Assembly (NCBI GenBank): GCA_963764805.1
Contig: CAVXUB010000001.1
Coordinates: forward strand, 186,001 to 250,000
Source: CAVXUB01 sp963764805
Lineage (GTDB): Bacteria; Actinomycetota; Acidimicrobiia; Acidimicrobiales; Bog-793
DNA: 64,000 nt
Direction: 5' to 3'
Shown here: piece by piece, positions 25,699-38,100 of the stretch
How the letters are laid out: the number at the start of each line of letters is the position of its first letter
Numbering within the stretch: position 1 is the stretch's first letter
Position numbers and translations under genes: made by a program
Notes under the pieces: generated by a model
What the model was told of the DNA's origin: nothing
The model's database searches: none
Seen by the model: only the letters and a program-made list of their open reading frames with translations

Positions 25699-26712
25699 CT
25701 ACCGTCTTTGCAGCCGCACCTCGAGTGCGTCACGCAGGGCGTCGCCGACGAAGTTGAAGGCGATGACCACGGCGACGATGCAGAAGCCGACCGGGTAGAT
25801 CAGCCACCACGAGCCGACCTGGATCAGGTTGGTGCCGTTGTTGACCATCGTGCCCCAGTCGGTCTGCGGCGTCTGCACGCCGAGCCCCAGGAAGCCGAGG
25901 GCGGCCAGGAACAGGATCGCGTCGGCCACCTGGAAGGTGAGGTTGACGATGATCGTCCCGATCGCGTTCGGGACGATGTGGCGGAAGATGATCCTCGTCC
26001 CACGGCCACCCATCACACGCACCGCTTGGACGTACTCCCTAGTTCGCAGGGTGAGCGTCTCGCCTCGGACGAGCCTGGCTGGGACCAGCCAGGACACGAA
26101 GGCGATGACGAAGATCAGCACCTGCACCGTCGGGTGGAAGATCGTGGCGAGGATGATGAGGAGCAGCAGGAACGGGATCGAGAGGAAGATGTCCACGATC
26201 CGCATCAGGATCGCATCCAGCCATCCGCCGACGAAGCCCGAGACGGCGCCGTAGACGACGCCGAAGAACGTGGCGAGCCCGGCGGCGGCGAACCCGACGA
26301 TCAACGAGTTGCGGCCGCCGAACATCAGCCGGCCGAGCTCGTCGAAGCCGTTGCCGTCCGTACCGAGGGGGAAGAAAGCGCCGGCTTGCCCCGGTGCGCC
26401 TGCGGCGTAATGCCCGGGCGGCAACGGCAGGTTGGGAGTGTTCTTGAGGTTGAAGACGTTGGTGAGAGCCTGCTGGGCGTTCGTCTGATTGGTGTGGTAG
26501 ATGAGTGGTCCGACGAAGCAGAACAGCAAGAAGAACACGATCACCGCCACGCCGAGGACGGCGAGCTTGTTCTCGACGAAGACTCGGAGGATCTGCTTCC
26601 ACAGCGCTCCGGTGGTCTGCGCCTCACCACCGAAGGACATATCCTGCGGCGCACCGGCCGGGGCCACGTCCGACTGTGTCGGGGCCTTCCGGGGAACTCC
26701 GACGACCGTCAT
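25699..26712 (-). CDS. Oligopeptide/dipeptide ABC transporter permease (DppC/OppC-like)
   Basis: Inner-membrane permease of 337 residues with an N-terminal cytoplasmic tail, a first membrane helix (AVLGVAVIVFFLLFCFVGPL), a long external loop and five further helices. The ATPase-contact loop RTREYVQAVRVMGGRGTRII followed by FRHIVPNAIGTIIV is the EAA motif of the family. The loop between helices 1 and 2 is longer than usual for OppC. The ATG at 26712 has a GGAGGTG ribosome site. It is downstream of the DppB-like gene (90-nt gap) on minus and should pair with it and with the fused ATPase on plus. Confidence 0.92.
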   Translation of the reverse strand: MTVVGVPRKAPTQSDVAPAGAPQDMSFGGEAQTTGALWKQILRVFVENKLAVLGVAVIVFFLLFCFVGPLIYHTNQTNAQQALTNVFNLKNTPNLPLPPGHYAAGAPGQAGAFFPLGTDGNGFDELGRLMFGGRNSLIVGFAAAGLATFFGVVYGAVSGFVGGWLDAILMRIVDIFLSIPFLLLLIILATIFHPTVQVLIFVIAFVSWLVPARLVRGETLTLRTREYVQAVRVMGGRGTRIIFRHIVPNAIGTIIVNLTFQVADAILFLAALGFLGLGVQTPQTDWGTMVNNGTNLIQVGSWWLIYPVGFCIVAVVIAFNFVGDALRDALEVRLQRR

Positions 26713-26802
26713 CTCGACAGCACCTCCATCAGGCCGCAGAAAGCGTGCCCGAGGCCTCGGTGGCCCCTGAGCCTGCTTCCGATCAGTGTTCGAGCTGGCT
26801 CG

Positions 26803-27738
26803 TCACTTCGACGCATAGCGGATCCTCGGGTCGGCTACGGCATAGAAGACGTCGGCCAGCAGGTTGCCGATGACCGTGGCTATGGTCGCCACGATCGTCA
26901 CTCCAAGCAACGTGTACGGCTCGTCGTTGGAGATGGACTGCACGGTGAGCTCGCCCATGCCCTTGTAGTTGAAGATGTCCTCGGTGATCACCGCGCCGCC
27001 GACGATCGCCGGCAGCGAGAGGCCGATCAAGGTGATCAGCGGGATCAGGGCGTTGCGCAAAGCGTGCCTGAAGAGCACGCGGTTGTTGCTGGCGCCCTTC
27101 GCCTTGGCGGTGCGCACGTAGTCCTCAGTGAGGGCGTCCATCATCGACGATCGCATGTAGCGGCTGAACGATGCGATCGTGGCGAACGCCAAGGTGAACA
27201 CCGGCAGGATCATCGCCCGGGGTTGGGAGAGGATCTCGGGTACGGTGCTGCCCGACGGGCCGGCCGGAGGGAGGAGCTTGAAGGGCTCGCCCACCGCGAA
27301 CCACATGATCACCAGTTCGCCGAAGAGGAAGGTCGGCATCGCATAGAGGAAGAAGGTGAAGCCGGTGAGGACGTAGTCCGACGGCTTGTTGCGGCGCATC
27401 ACCTGGAAGACGCCGAGCGGCACGGCGATGATGATCGTTACCAGGAGAGCCAGCCCGAGCAGCACGAGGGTGTTGGGCAGGGCGTTGCCGATGGCCGTGG
27501 AGACCGGCATGTCGAGCTTCGGCGAGTAGCCGAAGTTGAGGTGGAAGTAGCCCCAGATCGTGTCCCAGTACTGCACGAAGAACGGCCGATCGAGGCCGTT
27601 CTGGTGGTTGAAGATCAGGCAGTTGGCGGGTGTCGCTTTGATCCCCAGCTCTGCGGCGCAGAGGCCCCCCGGGACCATCTTGGTCATCACGAACGTGATG
27701 AGCGTCACTCCGATGAGGACGATGATGGCCTGCAACAA
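26803..27738 (-). CDS. Oligopeptide/dipeptide ABC transporter permease (DppB/OppB-like), N-terminus probably extended
   Basis: Permease of about 311 residues from TTG 27738, with helix 1 LQAIIVLIGVTLITFVMTKM, five more membrane segments and the EAA loop DYVRTAKAKGASNNRVLFRH followed by ALRNALIPLIT. The usual family start (about 10 residues with a TIRRLLQAI motif) is encoded just upstream as YTIRRLLQ but reaches a stop before any start codon. A GTG at 27767 with an AAGGGGG site lies one frame away. A single missing base near 27757-27762 would give a normal MPRLGYTIRRLL start. This is read as an indel. It is upstream of the DppC-like gene. Confidence 0.88.
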   Translation of the reverse strand: MLQAIIVLIGVTLITFVMTKMVPGGLCAAELGIKATPANCLIFNHQNGLDRPFFVQYWDTIWGYFHLNFGYSPKLDMPVSTAIGNALPNTLVLLGLALLVTIIIAVPLGVFQVMRRNKPSDYVLTGFTFFLYAMPTFLFGELVIMWFAVGEPFKLLPPAGPSGSTVPEILSQPRAMILPVFTLAFATIASFSRYMRSSMMDALTEDYVRTAKAKGASNNRVLFRHALRNALIPLITLIGLSLPAIVGGAVITEDIFNYKGMGELTVQSISNDEPYTLLGVTIVATIATVIGNLLADVFYAVADPRIRYASK

Positions 27739-27767
27739 CCGGCGAATGGTGTACCCGAGCGTGGCAC

Positions 27768-28121
27768 GACCCCCTTATCCGCGTGCGGGCCTGAAGAGCT
27801 GCTGCGAGCCTCCTCGGGCGGGACGTCGCTGGCCCACACGGTGTCTGATGGATAGTACATCACAGACTTCTACGATTCGCCTGGCGACCCCACGCCCCGC
27901 CCCCTGGGGGGTGGTCGTGCTGCCGTCGGCGAGCACCTCGACTGCTGCATGGTGCGGAAGCGACGGTCCGGCCCTCCGACTCGGCTGGCCGGGCCGTGCA
28001 CTCTCGCCCATGGCGGCCGCTTCGCCCGGTCCGTGACTGCCGGACCGGATTCCGATCGGCCACATGGCATGCCGGCCCTATCGCCCGCCAGCGATAGGGC
28101 CGGATGCGCACGCTCAGCTCC
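27768..28121. other. 354-nt spacer between permease and binding-protein genes
   Basis: No gene is seen. The spacer holds a strong 13-bp hairpin close to the binding-protein stop (28072-28103), a second GGTCCG...CGGACC stem near 28028-28047 and, on the minus strand, TACTAT near 27853 that could be a -10 for the permeases. It may reduce permease expression relative to the binding protein. Confidence 0.4.
28072..28103 (-). terminator. 13-bp perfect hairpin after binding-protein gene 1
   Basis: CCGGCCCTATCGC and GCGATAGGGCCGG pair perfectly around a 6-nt loop, starting about 19 nt past the TAA of the binding-protein gene. There is no U-tract. It may be a terminator or a stem that protects the binding-protein mRNA 3' end while downstream permeases are expressed less. 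Confidence 0.55.
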
Positions 28122-30124
28122 TTACGGGATCGAGGTCCGCGCGTTGGAGGTGAAGTACCAATACTCCGGCGTGATGTTGTCGAGCGGGTTGAGCGGCAGA
28201 ACGCCTGCGATGTTCTTGGCGATCTCGTTGACGGTGCCGATCTCCGGCTGCCACACGACGGGCAGGTTCTTGGCGAGGTAGTCCTCGTAGGTGCTGAACG
28301 CACTCGGCGAGTCCGACGTGTAGGTCGCCTTGGTGTTGGCGTCGTTCGTCGGGTCGCTGTAGCTGCCCGAGTCCGAGCCGGCACCGGTGGAGAAGATCTC
28401 GTCACCCGTCGGGTAGTAGTCGGGAGCAAAGATCCAGCCACCGCCCCAGTTGAGGAGCTCCCACTTGCAGGCCGACTGCGAGGCGGTGCACGGTACGGCC
28501 GCACCGATGATCTCGTTGAAGTTGCCCTGAGTGAGGGCGATCTTGATCCCGGCCTGCGCCCACGAAGACTGCTCGGTCTGCATCAGCTCGTTCTCCGTCG
28601 GCGAACCGCCCACGTATCCGAGCGTGAAGCTGAGCGGCGTCCCCGCCGGCACACCGCACTTGGCGGCGTCGGTGCAGGTGGAGGTGCCGTTCGGAACGAC
28701 CTTCCACCCATTGCTGGTGAGCAGCTGCGTCGCCTTCGTCGGGTTGTACGGGTACGGGTTGTTCTGCTCGAAGGCGTCGGCGAAGGGGTTCTTCGGGAGG
28801 ACCGGGACCGGGCCGTAGGTCGGCACGGCGTAGTTCTTGAAGAACTCCTTGTTGTAGAGCGGCTGGTCGACCAGCGACTGGAAGGCCTCGCGGAAGTACA
28901 GCTGGCTGAAGATCTTGCCTGCCTGCCCGCCGTCTCCGTTGGAGTGGAAGTTGTACGGGAAGTAGTTGATCCCCCAGCCGTAGGCCGGGACCAGGTTGTA
29001 GGTCGCCGTGAGCTTGGGGTTGTTGGGACCAGGCGTCGTCGGGCTGGGTGCCGGGGAGGTGACGTCCTCCGACGGCAGTCCGCCAACGTCGATCTGGTTG
29101 GTGAGCAGAGCGTTGAACTCAGCCGATGACGACTGGTAGGGCAGCTCCACGAACTCCTTCAGCGAGGGCTTCTGGCCGTCGGCACCAGGTGCCGAGTTGG
29201 GCACGAAGACCGCCTTGCCACTGGCGTCGAACGAGCTGAGCTTCCAGGGTCCGTCGACGATCTGCCAGATCGGGTTGGTGGCGTAGCTCGAGAGCTCGCC
29301 ATTCGCCTGCTGCGGGTTGGCGGGGTTGTACCCAGCCTGGCCGGCGAGGAACTTGTACACCGCGTCGCAAGCCTTCGCAGTCGCCGAGATCGGCGCGAAC
29401 GGAGTCTTGGCGGTCTGCGAAGCAATCGTGATCGACGAGAACGACGCCTTGGCGCAGCCACCCGAGTTCGCCGCCCCGCCCTTGGCCGTGATGTCCCACG
29501 CCATCGGCAGCGGCGTGATCTGCGACAGCTCGTTGTACGTGAACCAGGTCGAGTTGTAGTGCTGGTTCAACGTGAAGACCACCGTCGTCGAGTTGGGAGC
29601 GGTCACGTTGGTGATGTTCTGCGGGAACTCGCCAGGTGAGAAGCCGGCCCAGTTCTCGGGCTCCGTCTTCACCATGTTCATCCAGAACACGACATCCTGC
29701 GCGTCCACAGGCTCACCGTTGGACCACTTGAAGCCCTTCATCGTGATGGTCGCGGTGTTGCCGGTGTACTTGGGCTGACTGGCGACCGAGAGCGAGTCGG
29801 TCAGCGTCGGCTGGCCGGACTGGCCGAACCAGTACAGCGGGCGGTACATCAGCTCCTGGAACTGCGAGAGGTTCGTGACGCTGAAGAAGGCCAGCGGTGC
29901 GAACGGGAAGATGAAGTTGGGGGTGCCTGCACGCCCTCGGCGAAGGTGGCGATACCGCCGAGATGCGGGTTGGGCTGCGACGTGGTCGTCGAGCCGGTGT
30001 TCCCGGGCGACGTGGTGGTCGAGCCGCTCCCGGAGTTGCTCCCGCATGCGGCCAGGGCAAGAGCGGCGGCACCTGTAGCCAACCCCACCCCGATGCTCAC
30101 ACGTAACCTGCTTTGAAGTCTCAT
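28122..30124 (-). CDS. Extracellular solute-binding protein family 5 lipoprotein, copy 1 (frameshifted)
   Basis: Peptide-binding lipoprotein of an Opp/Dpp importer. From ATG 30124 the signal sequence ends in the lipobox LALAAC, followed by a Ser/Thr/Gly linker. The mature domain (FQELMYRPLYWFG, NIAGVLPLNPLDNITPEYWY) continues in another frame from about residue 65. One base missing in the five-G run at 29919-29923 restores GVQAPPNFIFPFAPL, matching copy 2. The full product is about 667 residues. It is a close paralogue of the next gene upstream, sharing most of its length, and has its own promoter region with the shared 17-bp element at 30237. Confidence 0.88.
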
Positions 30125-30500
30125 GCCCCTACACGACCTCCTCGGTCAACGACAGTGTCTTGTGAAGTCACGGCTTGTGGTCCATGCCCGGCGCCACAGG
30201 CTCCCGCTTGCGCGGGACCTAGTGCGTCAGGGTAACCGTAGCCGATTCGTAACACGATGTACATACATTCATCCTCCGGCGACACATTCCCAGGATCGGG
30301 TGCTGCCTCCGGACCAGCGGCACGAGCTCGGACACTTTGGCCGCGGCGCGTGCAGCGAACACGTCTAGCACTCCGGCGAAAGCTCTGCTCGCGGGAGCCG
30401 CCGACGCGACCACACCATCTCGTCACCTCCTTGTCCTGGCCTGATCTCATGAGTCCTGCTCTTCTTGTGATCCCTCGACGAGTCGAATGTCCGCGCTGCC
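30125..30500. other. 376-nt promoter-bearing spacer between the two binding-protein genes
   Basis: No gene is seen. It contains the 17-bp element shared with the other binding-protein promoter (30237-30253) and, near copy 1, a GAGGAGG site 12 nt from the ATG. The half next to the copy-2 stop shows no clear hairpin terminator. Confidence 0.4.
30237..30253 (-). promoter_or_regulatory. Shared 17-bp promoter element, copy 1
   Basis: Plus-strand CGTAGCCGATTCGTAAC, matching CGTAACCGTTTCGTAAC at 32622 at 15 of 17 positions. Two CGTARC half-sites are 11 nt apart (one helical turn). On the minus strand TACGGT at its edge can be the -10, placing the element in the spacer just upstream of it. It lies about 113 nt from the ATG of binding-protein copy 1. 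Confidence 0.5.
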
Positions 30501-32474
30501 CTAGGGGACGGTCTGGCGAGGGTTGGAGGTGAAGTACCAGTACTCCGGCGTGATGTTGAAGAGCGGGTTCTGAGGGGTCGCGCCCGCCAGGTTCTTGGCG
30601 ATCTCGGTCGTCGTGCCTGCGTTCGGCTGCCACACCACCGGCAGGTTCTTCGCCAGGTAGTCCTGGTACGTCTTGAAGGCCGAGCCCGAGTTGGAGAGGT
30701 ACGTGGCGAGAGTGTTGCTGTCGTTGACCGGACTGGAATAGCTGCCGGAGTTCGAACCTGCACCGGTCGAGAAGATCTCGTCACCCGTCGGGTAGTAGTC
30801 GGGGGCGAAGATCCAGCCCGCGCCCCAGTTCTCGAGCTCCCACCCGCAGGCCGACTGGGAGGCGGTGCACGGGACGGCGGCGCCGATCACCTGCGGGAAG
30901 TTCGCCTGGGTGAGCGTGATGTGTATACCGACCTGCGCCCACGACGACTGCTCGGACTGCATCAGCTCGTTCTCGGTCTGGCTGCCGCTCACGTAGTTGA
31001 GGGTGAAGTCGAGCTTGCTTCCGACCGGCACGCCGCACTTGGCTGCGTCGGCGCACGTCGAGGTGCCTCCGGGGACGACGTTCCAGCCGTTGCTGACGAG
31101 CAGGTGCTTGGCGTAGCCGGGGTTGTAGGGGTAGGGATTCGACTGCTCGAACGAGTCCGCATAGGGGTTCTTGGGGAGCACCGGCACCGGCCCGTACGTC
31201 GGCACCGCGTAGTTCTTGAAGAACTCCTTGATGTACAGCGGCTGGTCGACGAGCGACTGGAACGCCTGGCGGAAGTAGAGCTGCGAGAAGATCTTGCCTG
31301 CCTGCCCGCCGTCACCATTCGAGTTGAAGTTGTACGGAAAGTAGTTGATCGCCCAGCCGTAGACCGGGACGAGGTTGTAGCTCGAGCGGCGAGCTTCGGG
31401 TTGTTCGGCCCGGCCACGAGCGGGTTGGGAGCGTCGGCGGTGATGTCCTCGGAAGGCACGGCCGCCACGTCGACCTGATTGGTGAGCATGGCGTTGAACA
31501 GTGCGGAGCGAGGACTGGAAGGGAAGCTCCACGAACTCCTTCAGGGAGGGCTTGGGCAACCCCGAGTAGTACGGGTTGGGGACCATGATCACCTTGCCGC
31601 CGGCGTCGAAGTACTTGAGGCGCCAGGGGCCGTCCACGATCTGCCAGAGCGGGTTGGAGTCGTAGCTGCTCAACTCCCCATTGGCCTTCTGAGGGTTGGC
31701 CGGGTTGTAGCCGGCCTGGCCCGCCAGGAACCTGTAGACGGCGTCGCACGCCTTGGCCGACGGCGAGATGGGGGCGTAGGCGTTCTTGGCGCTCGCCGAA
31801 GCGATGACGATCGACTTGTACGACGCCATCGCGCAGCCGCCCGAGTTGGCCTTTCCCGAGCTCGCCGTGATGTCCCAGGCCATCGGCATCGGGGTGATCT
31901 GCGACAGCTCGTTGTACGTGAACCAGGTCGAGCTGTAGCCCTTGTCGAGCGTGAACACGACCGTTGAGCTGTTCGGCGCAGTGACGTCGAGGACGTTCTG
32001 CGGGTACTCGCCCGGCGAGAAACCGGCCCAGTTCTCGGGCTCGGTCTTGACCATGTTCATCCAGAACAGAACGTCCTGGGCATTCACGGTCTCACCGTTC
32101 GACCACTTCCACCCCTTCATCGAGATCGTGACGACCTTGCCGCCGTCGCTGTACACCGGCTCCTGGGCGAGCGACAGCGCTTGGGTGAGCGTCGGCTGCC
32201 CGTCCTGCCCGAACCAGTACAGCGGCCTGAACATCAGCTCCTGGAACTGCGACAGGCTGGTGACGCTGAAGTACGCCAACGGCGAGAACGGGAAGATGAA
32301 GTCGGGCGGGGACTGCGGGGCCTCCGCGAACACCGCCACGCCACCCCGCAGGTGGGTCACTGGCCCCTTCGGGGTCTTGGCCGCCGAGGAACCGCAGGCC
32401 GCCAAGCCGAGCGCCGCCGCCCCCGTCGCCAAAGCGATGCTGACGAGACTTCCGAACCGACGGCTGTGCCTCAC
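30501..32474 (-). CDS. Extracellular solute-binding protein family 5 lipoprotein, copy 2 (internal double frameshift)
   Basis: Second peptide-binding lipoprotein, about 657 residues, with lipobox LGLAAC after a basic start and a GTG at 32474 preceded by GGGAGGGG. FQELMFRPLYWFGQDGQPTL, ENWAGFSPGEYPQNV and PLFNITPEYWYFTSNPRQTV mirror copy 1. Between about 31388 and 31511 the reading frame encodes unrelated Arg/Gln-rich residues. The other frame there encodes AMLTNQVDVAAVPSEDITAD, which matches copy 1. Two compensating indels therefore scramble about 40 residues while the overall frame stays open. The high identity to copy 1 points to gene duplication. Confidence 0.88.
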   Translation of the reverse strand: MRHSRRFGSLVSIALATGAAALGLAACGSSAAKTPKGPVTHLRGGVAVFAEAPQSPPDFIFPFSPLAYFSVTSLSQFQELMFRPLYWFGQDGQPTLTQALSLAQEPVYSDGGKVVTISMKGWKWSNGETVNAQDVLFWMNMVKTEPENWAGFSPGEYPQNVLDVTAPNSSTVVFTLDKGYSSTWFTYNELSQITPMPMAWDITASSGKANSGGCAMASYKSIVIASASAKNAYAPISPSAKACDAVYRFLAGQAGYNPANPQKANGELSSYDSNPLWQIVDGPWRLKYFDAGGKVIMVPNPYYSGLPKPSLKEFVELPFQSSLRTVQRHAHQSGRRGGRAFRGHHRRRSQPARGRAEQPEARRSSYNLVPVYGWAINYFPYNFNSNGDGGQAGKIFSQLYFRQAFQSLVDQPLYIKEFFKNYAVPTYGPVPVLPKNPYADSFEQSNPYPYNPGYAKHLLVSNGWNVVPGGTSTCADAAKCGVPVGSKLDFTLNYVSGSQTENELMQSEQSSWAQVGIHITLTQANFPQVIGAAVPCTASQSACGWELENWGAGWIFAPDYYPTGDEIFSTGAGSNSGSYSSPVNDSNTLATYLSNSGSAFKTYQDYLAKNLPVVWQPNAGTTTEIAKNLAGATPQNPLFNITPEYWYFTSNPRQTVP

Positions 32475-32621
32475 TCGATCCCCTCCCGATGAGTTCGCCG
32501 TCTCGTGACGGCTCTGTAGACCGGTCGCCGCCCCGGCCGGGCTGGGGCCGACCGGAGCTGGCGGCCTGCCGGCACTGGCGTCGAGCGCCGGTCACCAGGC
32601 AAGCTCCCACCGCAGGAGAAG

Positions 32622-32638
32622 CGTAACCGTTTCGTAAC
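32622..32638 (-). promoter_or_regulatory. Shared 17-bp promoter element, copy 2
   Basis: Plus-strand CGTAACCGTTTCGTAAC: direct repeat of CGTAAC with a 5-nt spacer (11-nt period). The minus strand has TACGCT at its edge as possible -10, about 148 nt from the GTG of binding-protein copy 2. The same element precedes copy 1, so both genes are probably controlled together. Confidence 0.5.
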
Positions 32639-32664
32639 AGAAAAGCTAGGGTTCCGGCCGATTA

Positions 32665-33611
32665 TTACGATTCGGTGACGAGCGCGCCCCCGACGAGCGC
32701 GCCCCCGACGATCGCCCGGACGCTACCTGCAGACGTCTCGCACAGCCACCGTTCGAGGCCGTCCAGCACCCGCACCGGGGCCCGCGGGTCGGCCAGAGTG
32801 GCCGTGCCCACCTGCACCGCGTCAGCACCGGCCAGCAGCATCTCCGCTGCGCCCGCGCCGTCCGCCACGCCGCCGGCTCCAACGATCCCGGCATCAGGGA
32901 AAGCCATCCGGCACTCGTAGACGGCGCGCACCGCCACGGCGTGCAGTGCCGGCCCCGACAGCCCTCCCCCGCCCCCGCCCAGGGCGGGACGGCGGCTTCG
33001 CAAGTCGATCGACATCCCGAGGAGGGTGTTGACGAGCGTCAGGGCCTCGGCGCCCGCCGCCAGTGCGGCCCCCGCTATCTCGCTGATGTCCGTGACGTTG
33101 GGCGACAGCTTCGCCCATCGCGGGCGCCCGCAGGCTGCGGCCGCGTCCACCGCCTCAGAGGTGGCCGACGGGGAGTGGGCGAACATCCGGCGCCGGTCTT
33201 CGACGTTGGGGCAGCTGACATTCACCTCCACCGCCACCACTTCTGGTGGAGCGGCGGCAAGCTTGGCTGCAGCTTCGGCGAACTCCTCCACGCGCCGTCC
33301 CCAGATGCTGGCTACGACCCTGGCGCCCGTCCGCACCAGCTCGGGCGCCTCGGTCTCGAGCCAGGCGTCGACGCCTGGACCCTGCAGGCCGACGCTGTTC
33401 AGGGTGCCGCCGGGCACTGCGCAGATGCGTGGCGGCGGGTTGCCCGGCCAAGCGGTCGCCGCCAGAGACTTGACGACCACCGCCCCGAGCTTCGAGAGGT
33501 CGAAGTAGGACGCCAGCTCCGCCCCGTGACCCGCCGTTCCCGCCGCCGTCATCACCGGGTTGGGGAGGCTCACCGAGCCGACGGCCGTCCGCATGTCGAC
33601 GGCACGCTGCC

Positions 33612-33615
<4 letters not shown>
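32665..33615 (-). CDS. pyrD: Dihydroorotate dehydrogenase (class 1 type)
   Basis: FMN enzyme oxidising dihydroorotate to orotate in pyrimidine synthesis. The 316-residue barrel protein shows NPVMTAAGTAGHG, the NSVGLQGPGVDAW loop, VEVNVSCPNVEDRRRM with the catalytic Cys typical of class 1, and the FMN-phosphate motif VGAGGVADGAGAAEMLLAGA. Class 1B enzymes usually need a PyrK electron-transfer subunit, and none is encoded in the window. The GTG start forms a GTGA overlap with the carB stop. It is the last pyrimidine gene here; pyrF is not found next to it. Confidence 0.92.
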
Positions 33616-36966
<3,351 letters not shown>

Positions 36967-36974
<8 letters not shown>

Positions 36975-38100
36975 GCGCCGGCTCCTGGCTCGACCGTCGC
37001 CCGTCGATCAACGAGCGAAACTCGTCGAACAAGTAACGGGCGTCGTGCGGGCCGGGTCCCGCCTCCGGGTGGTACTGGACGCTGAAGGCGAGGGCCTCGG
37101 TGGCACGGATCCCCTCGATCACGCCGTCGTTCAAGTTCACGTGCGTCACCTCGACGTCGGACAGCGAGCCCTCGGCGACCGCATAGCCGTGGTTCTGGCT
37201 GGTGATCTCGACGGCTCCGGTGGCGAGTCGCCGCACGGGATGGTTGCCGCCGTGGTGGCCGAACGGAAGCTTGTAGGTCTTTCCTCCGAGAGCAGCAGCC
37301 ATCAGCTGGTGACCGAGGCAGATGCCGAACACGGGGACGTTTCCGAGCAGGGCGGCGATCTCGTTGACGATCGGCCCGAGGGCCGCCGGGTCGCCCGGAC
37401 CATTGGAGAGGAAGACGCCGTCCGGTCGCCGGTCGAGTACCTCGCGCGCTGGAGTGGTGGCGGGGACCACCTCCACCGAGGCGACGCGCGTGAGGTTGCG
37501 CAGGATCGTCCGTTTGATGCCGAAGTCGTAGGCGACTACCCGCAGAGCGCCCCCTCCGCAGTGGTAGGGCTCGTTGGTCGTCACCTCGGCGACCAGATCC
37601 CGTCCCTCGGTGCCCGGCTCCGCCCGGGCGACGGCCAGCAGCTCGGCTTCCGACTTCGTGCCGTAGGCGCAAGGCATGGCGCCCGCCTCTCGCACATGGC
37701 GTGTGAGGCGGCGGGTGTCGACTCCCGTCATTCCGGCTATCCCGTGGCGACGGAGGAACGTTTCGAGGTCTTCGGCCGCCCGCCAGCTGGAGGGTCGGGG
37801 CGCGATGTCGCGGACGATCACCCCCCGGCAGTGCGGCCTCCCGCTCTCCTCGTCGTCCGGTGAGACGCCGTAGTTCCCGATCTGCGGGTAGGTGAAGGCG
37901 ATCACCTGCCCGGCGTAGGAAGGATCCGTGATCACCTCCTGGTAGCCGGACATGCACGTGTTGAAGACGAGCTCGCCACTGAAGACCTGCGGCGGCCGGG
38001 GCGCCCCGTCATCCTCTGCAGCAAGAGCGCCGAGCGCCTCACCCTCGAAGACCGACCCGTCCGCCAGCACGAGCAACGCTTCGCGCCTCCGCCGGATCAC
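36967..38100 (-). CDS. carA: Carbamoyl-phosphate synthase small subunit (glutaminase)
   Basis: Class I glutamine amidotransferase supplying ammonia to CarB. The 377-residue product has the N-terminal GELVFNTCMSGYQEVITDPS domain, the FLSNGPGDPAAL oxyanion motif, the nucleophile in VFGICLGHQLMA and the catalytic pair in VQYHPEAGPGPHD. The GTG at 38100 overlaps the pyrC stop as GTGA and gives the usual length; a much longer frame upstream is not conserved. It is coupled to carB by an 8-nt overlap. Confidence 0.96.

Noticed and set aside
25708..27855. Long open frame on plus opposite both permease genes
   Set aside because: It is antisense to two clear permease genes. Its translation is rich in Asp, Glu, Arg and His with no conserved motif, the typical mirror of GC-rich coding DNA.
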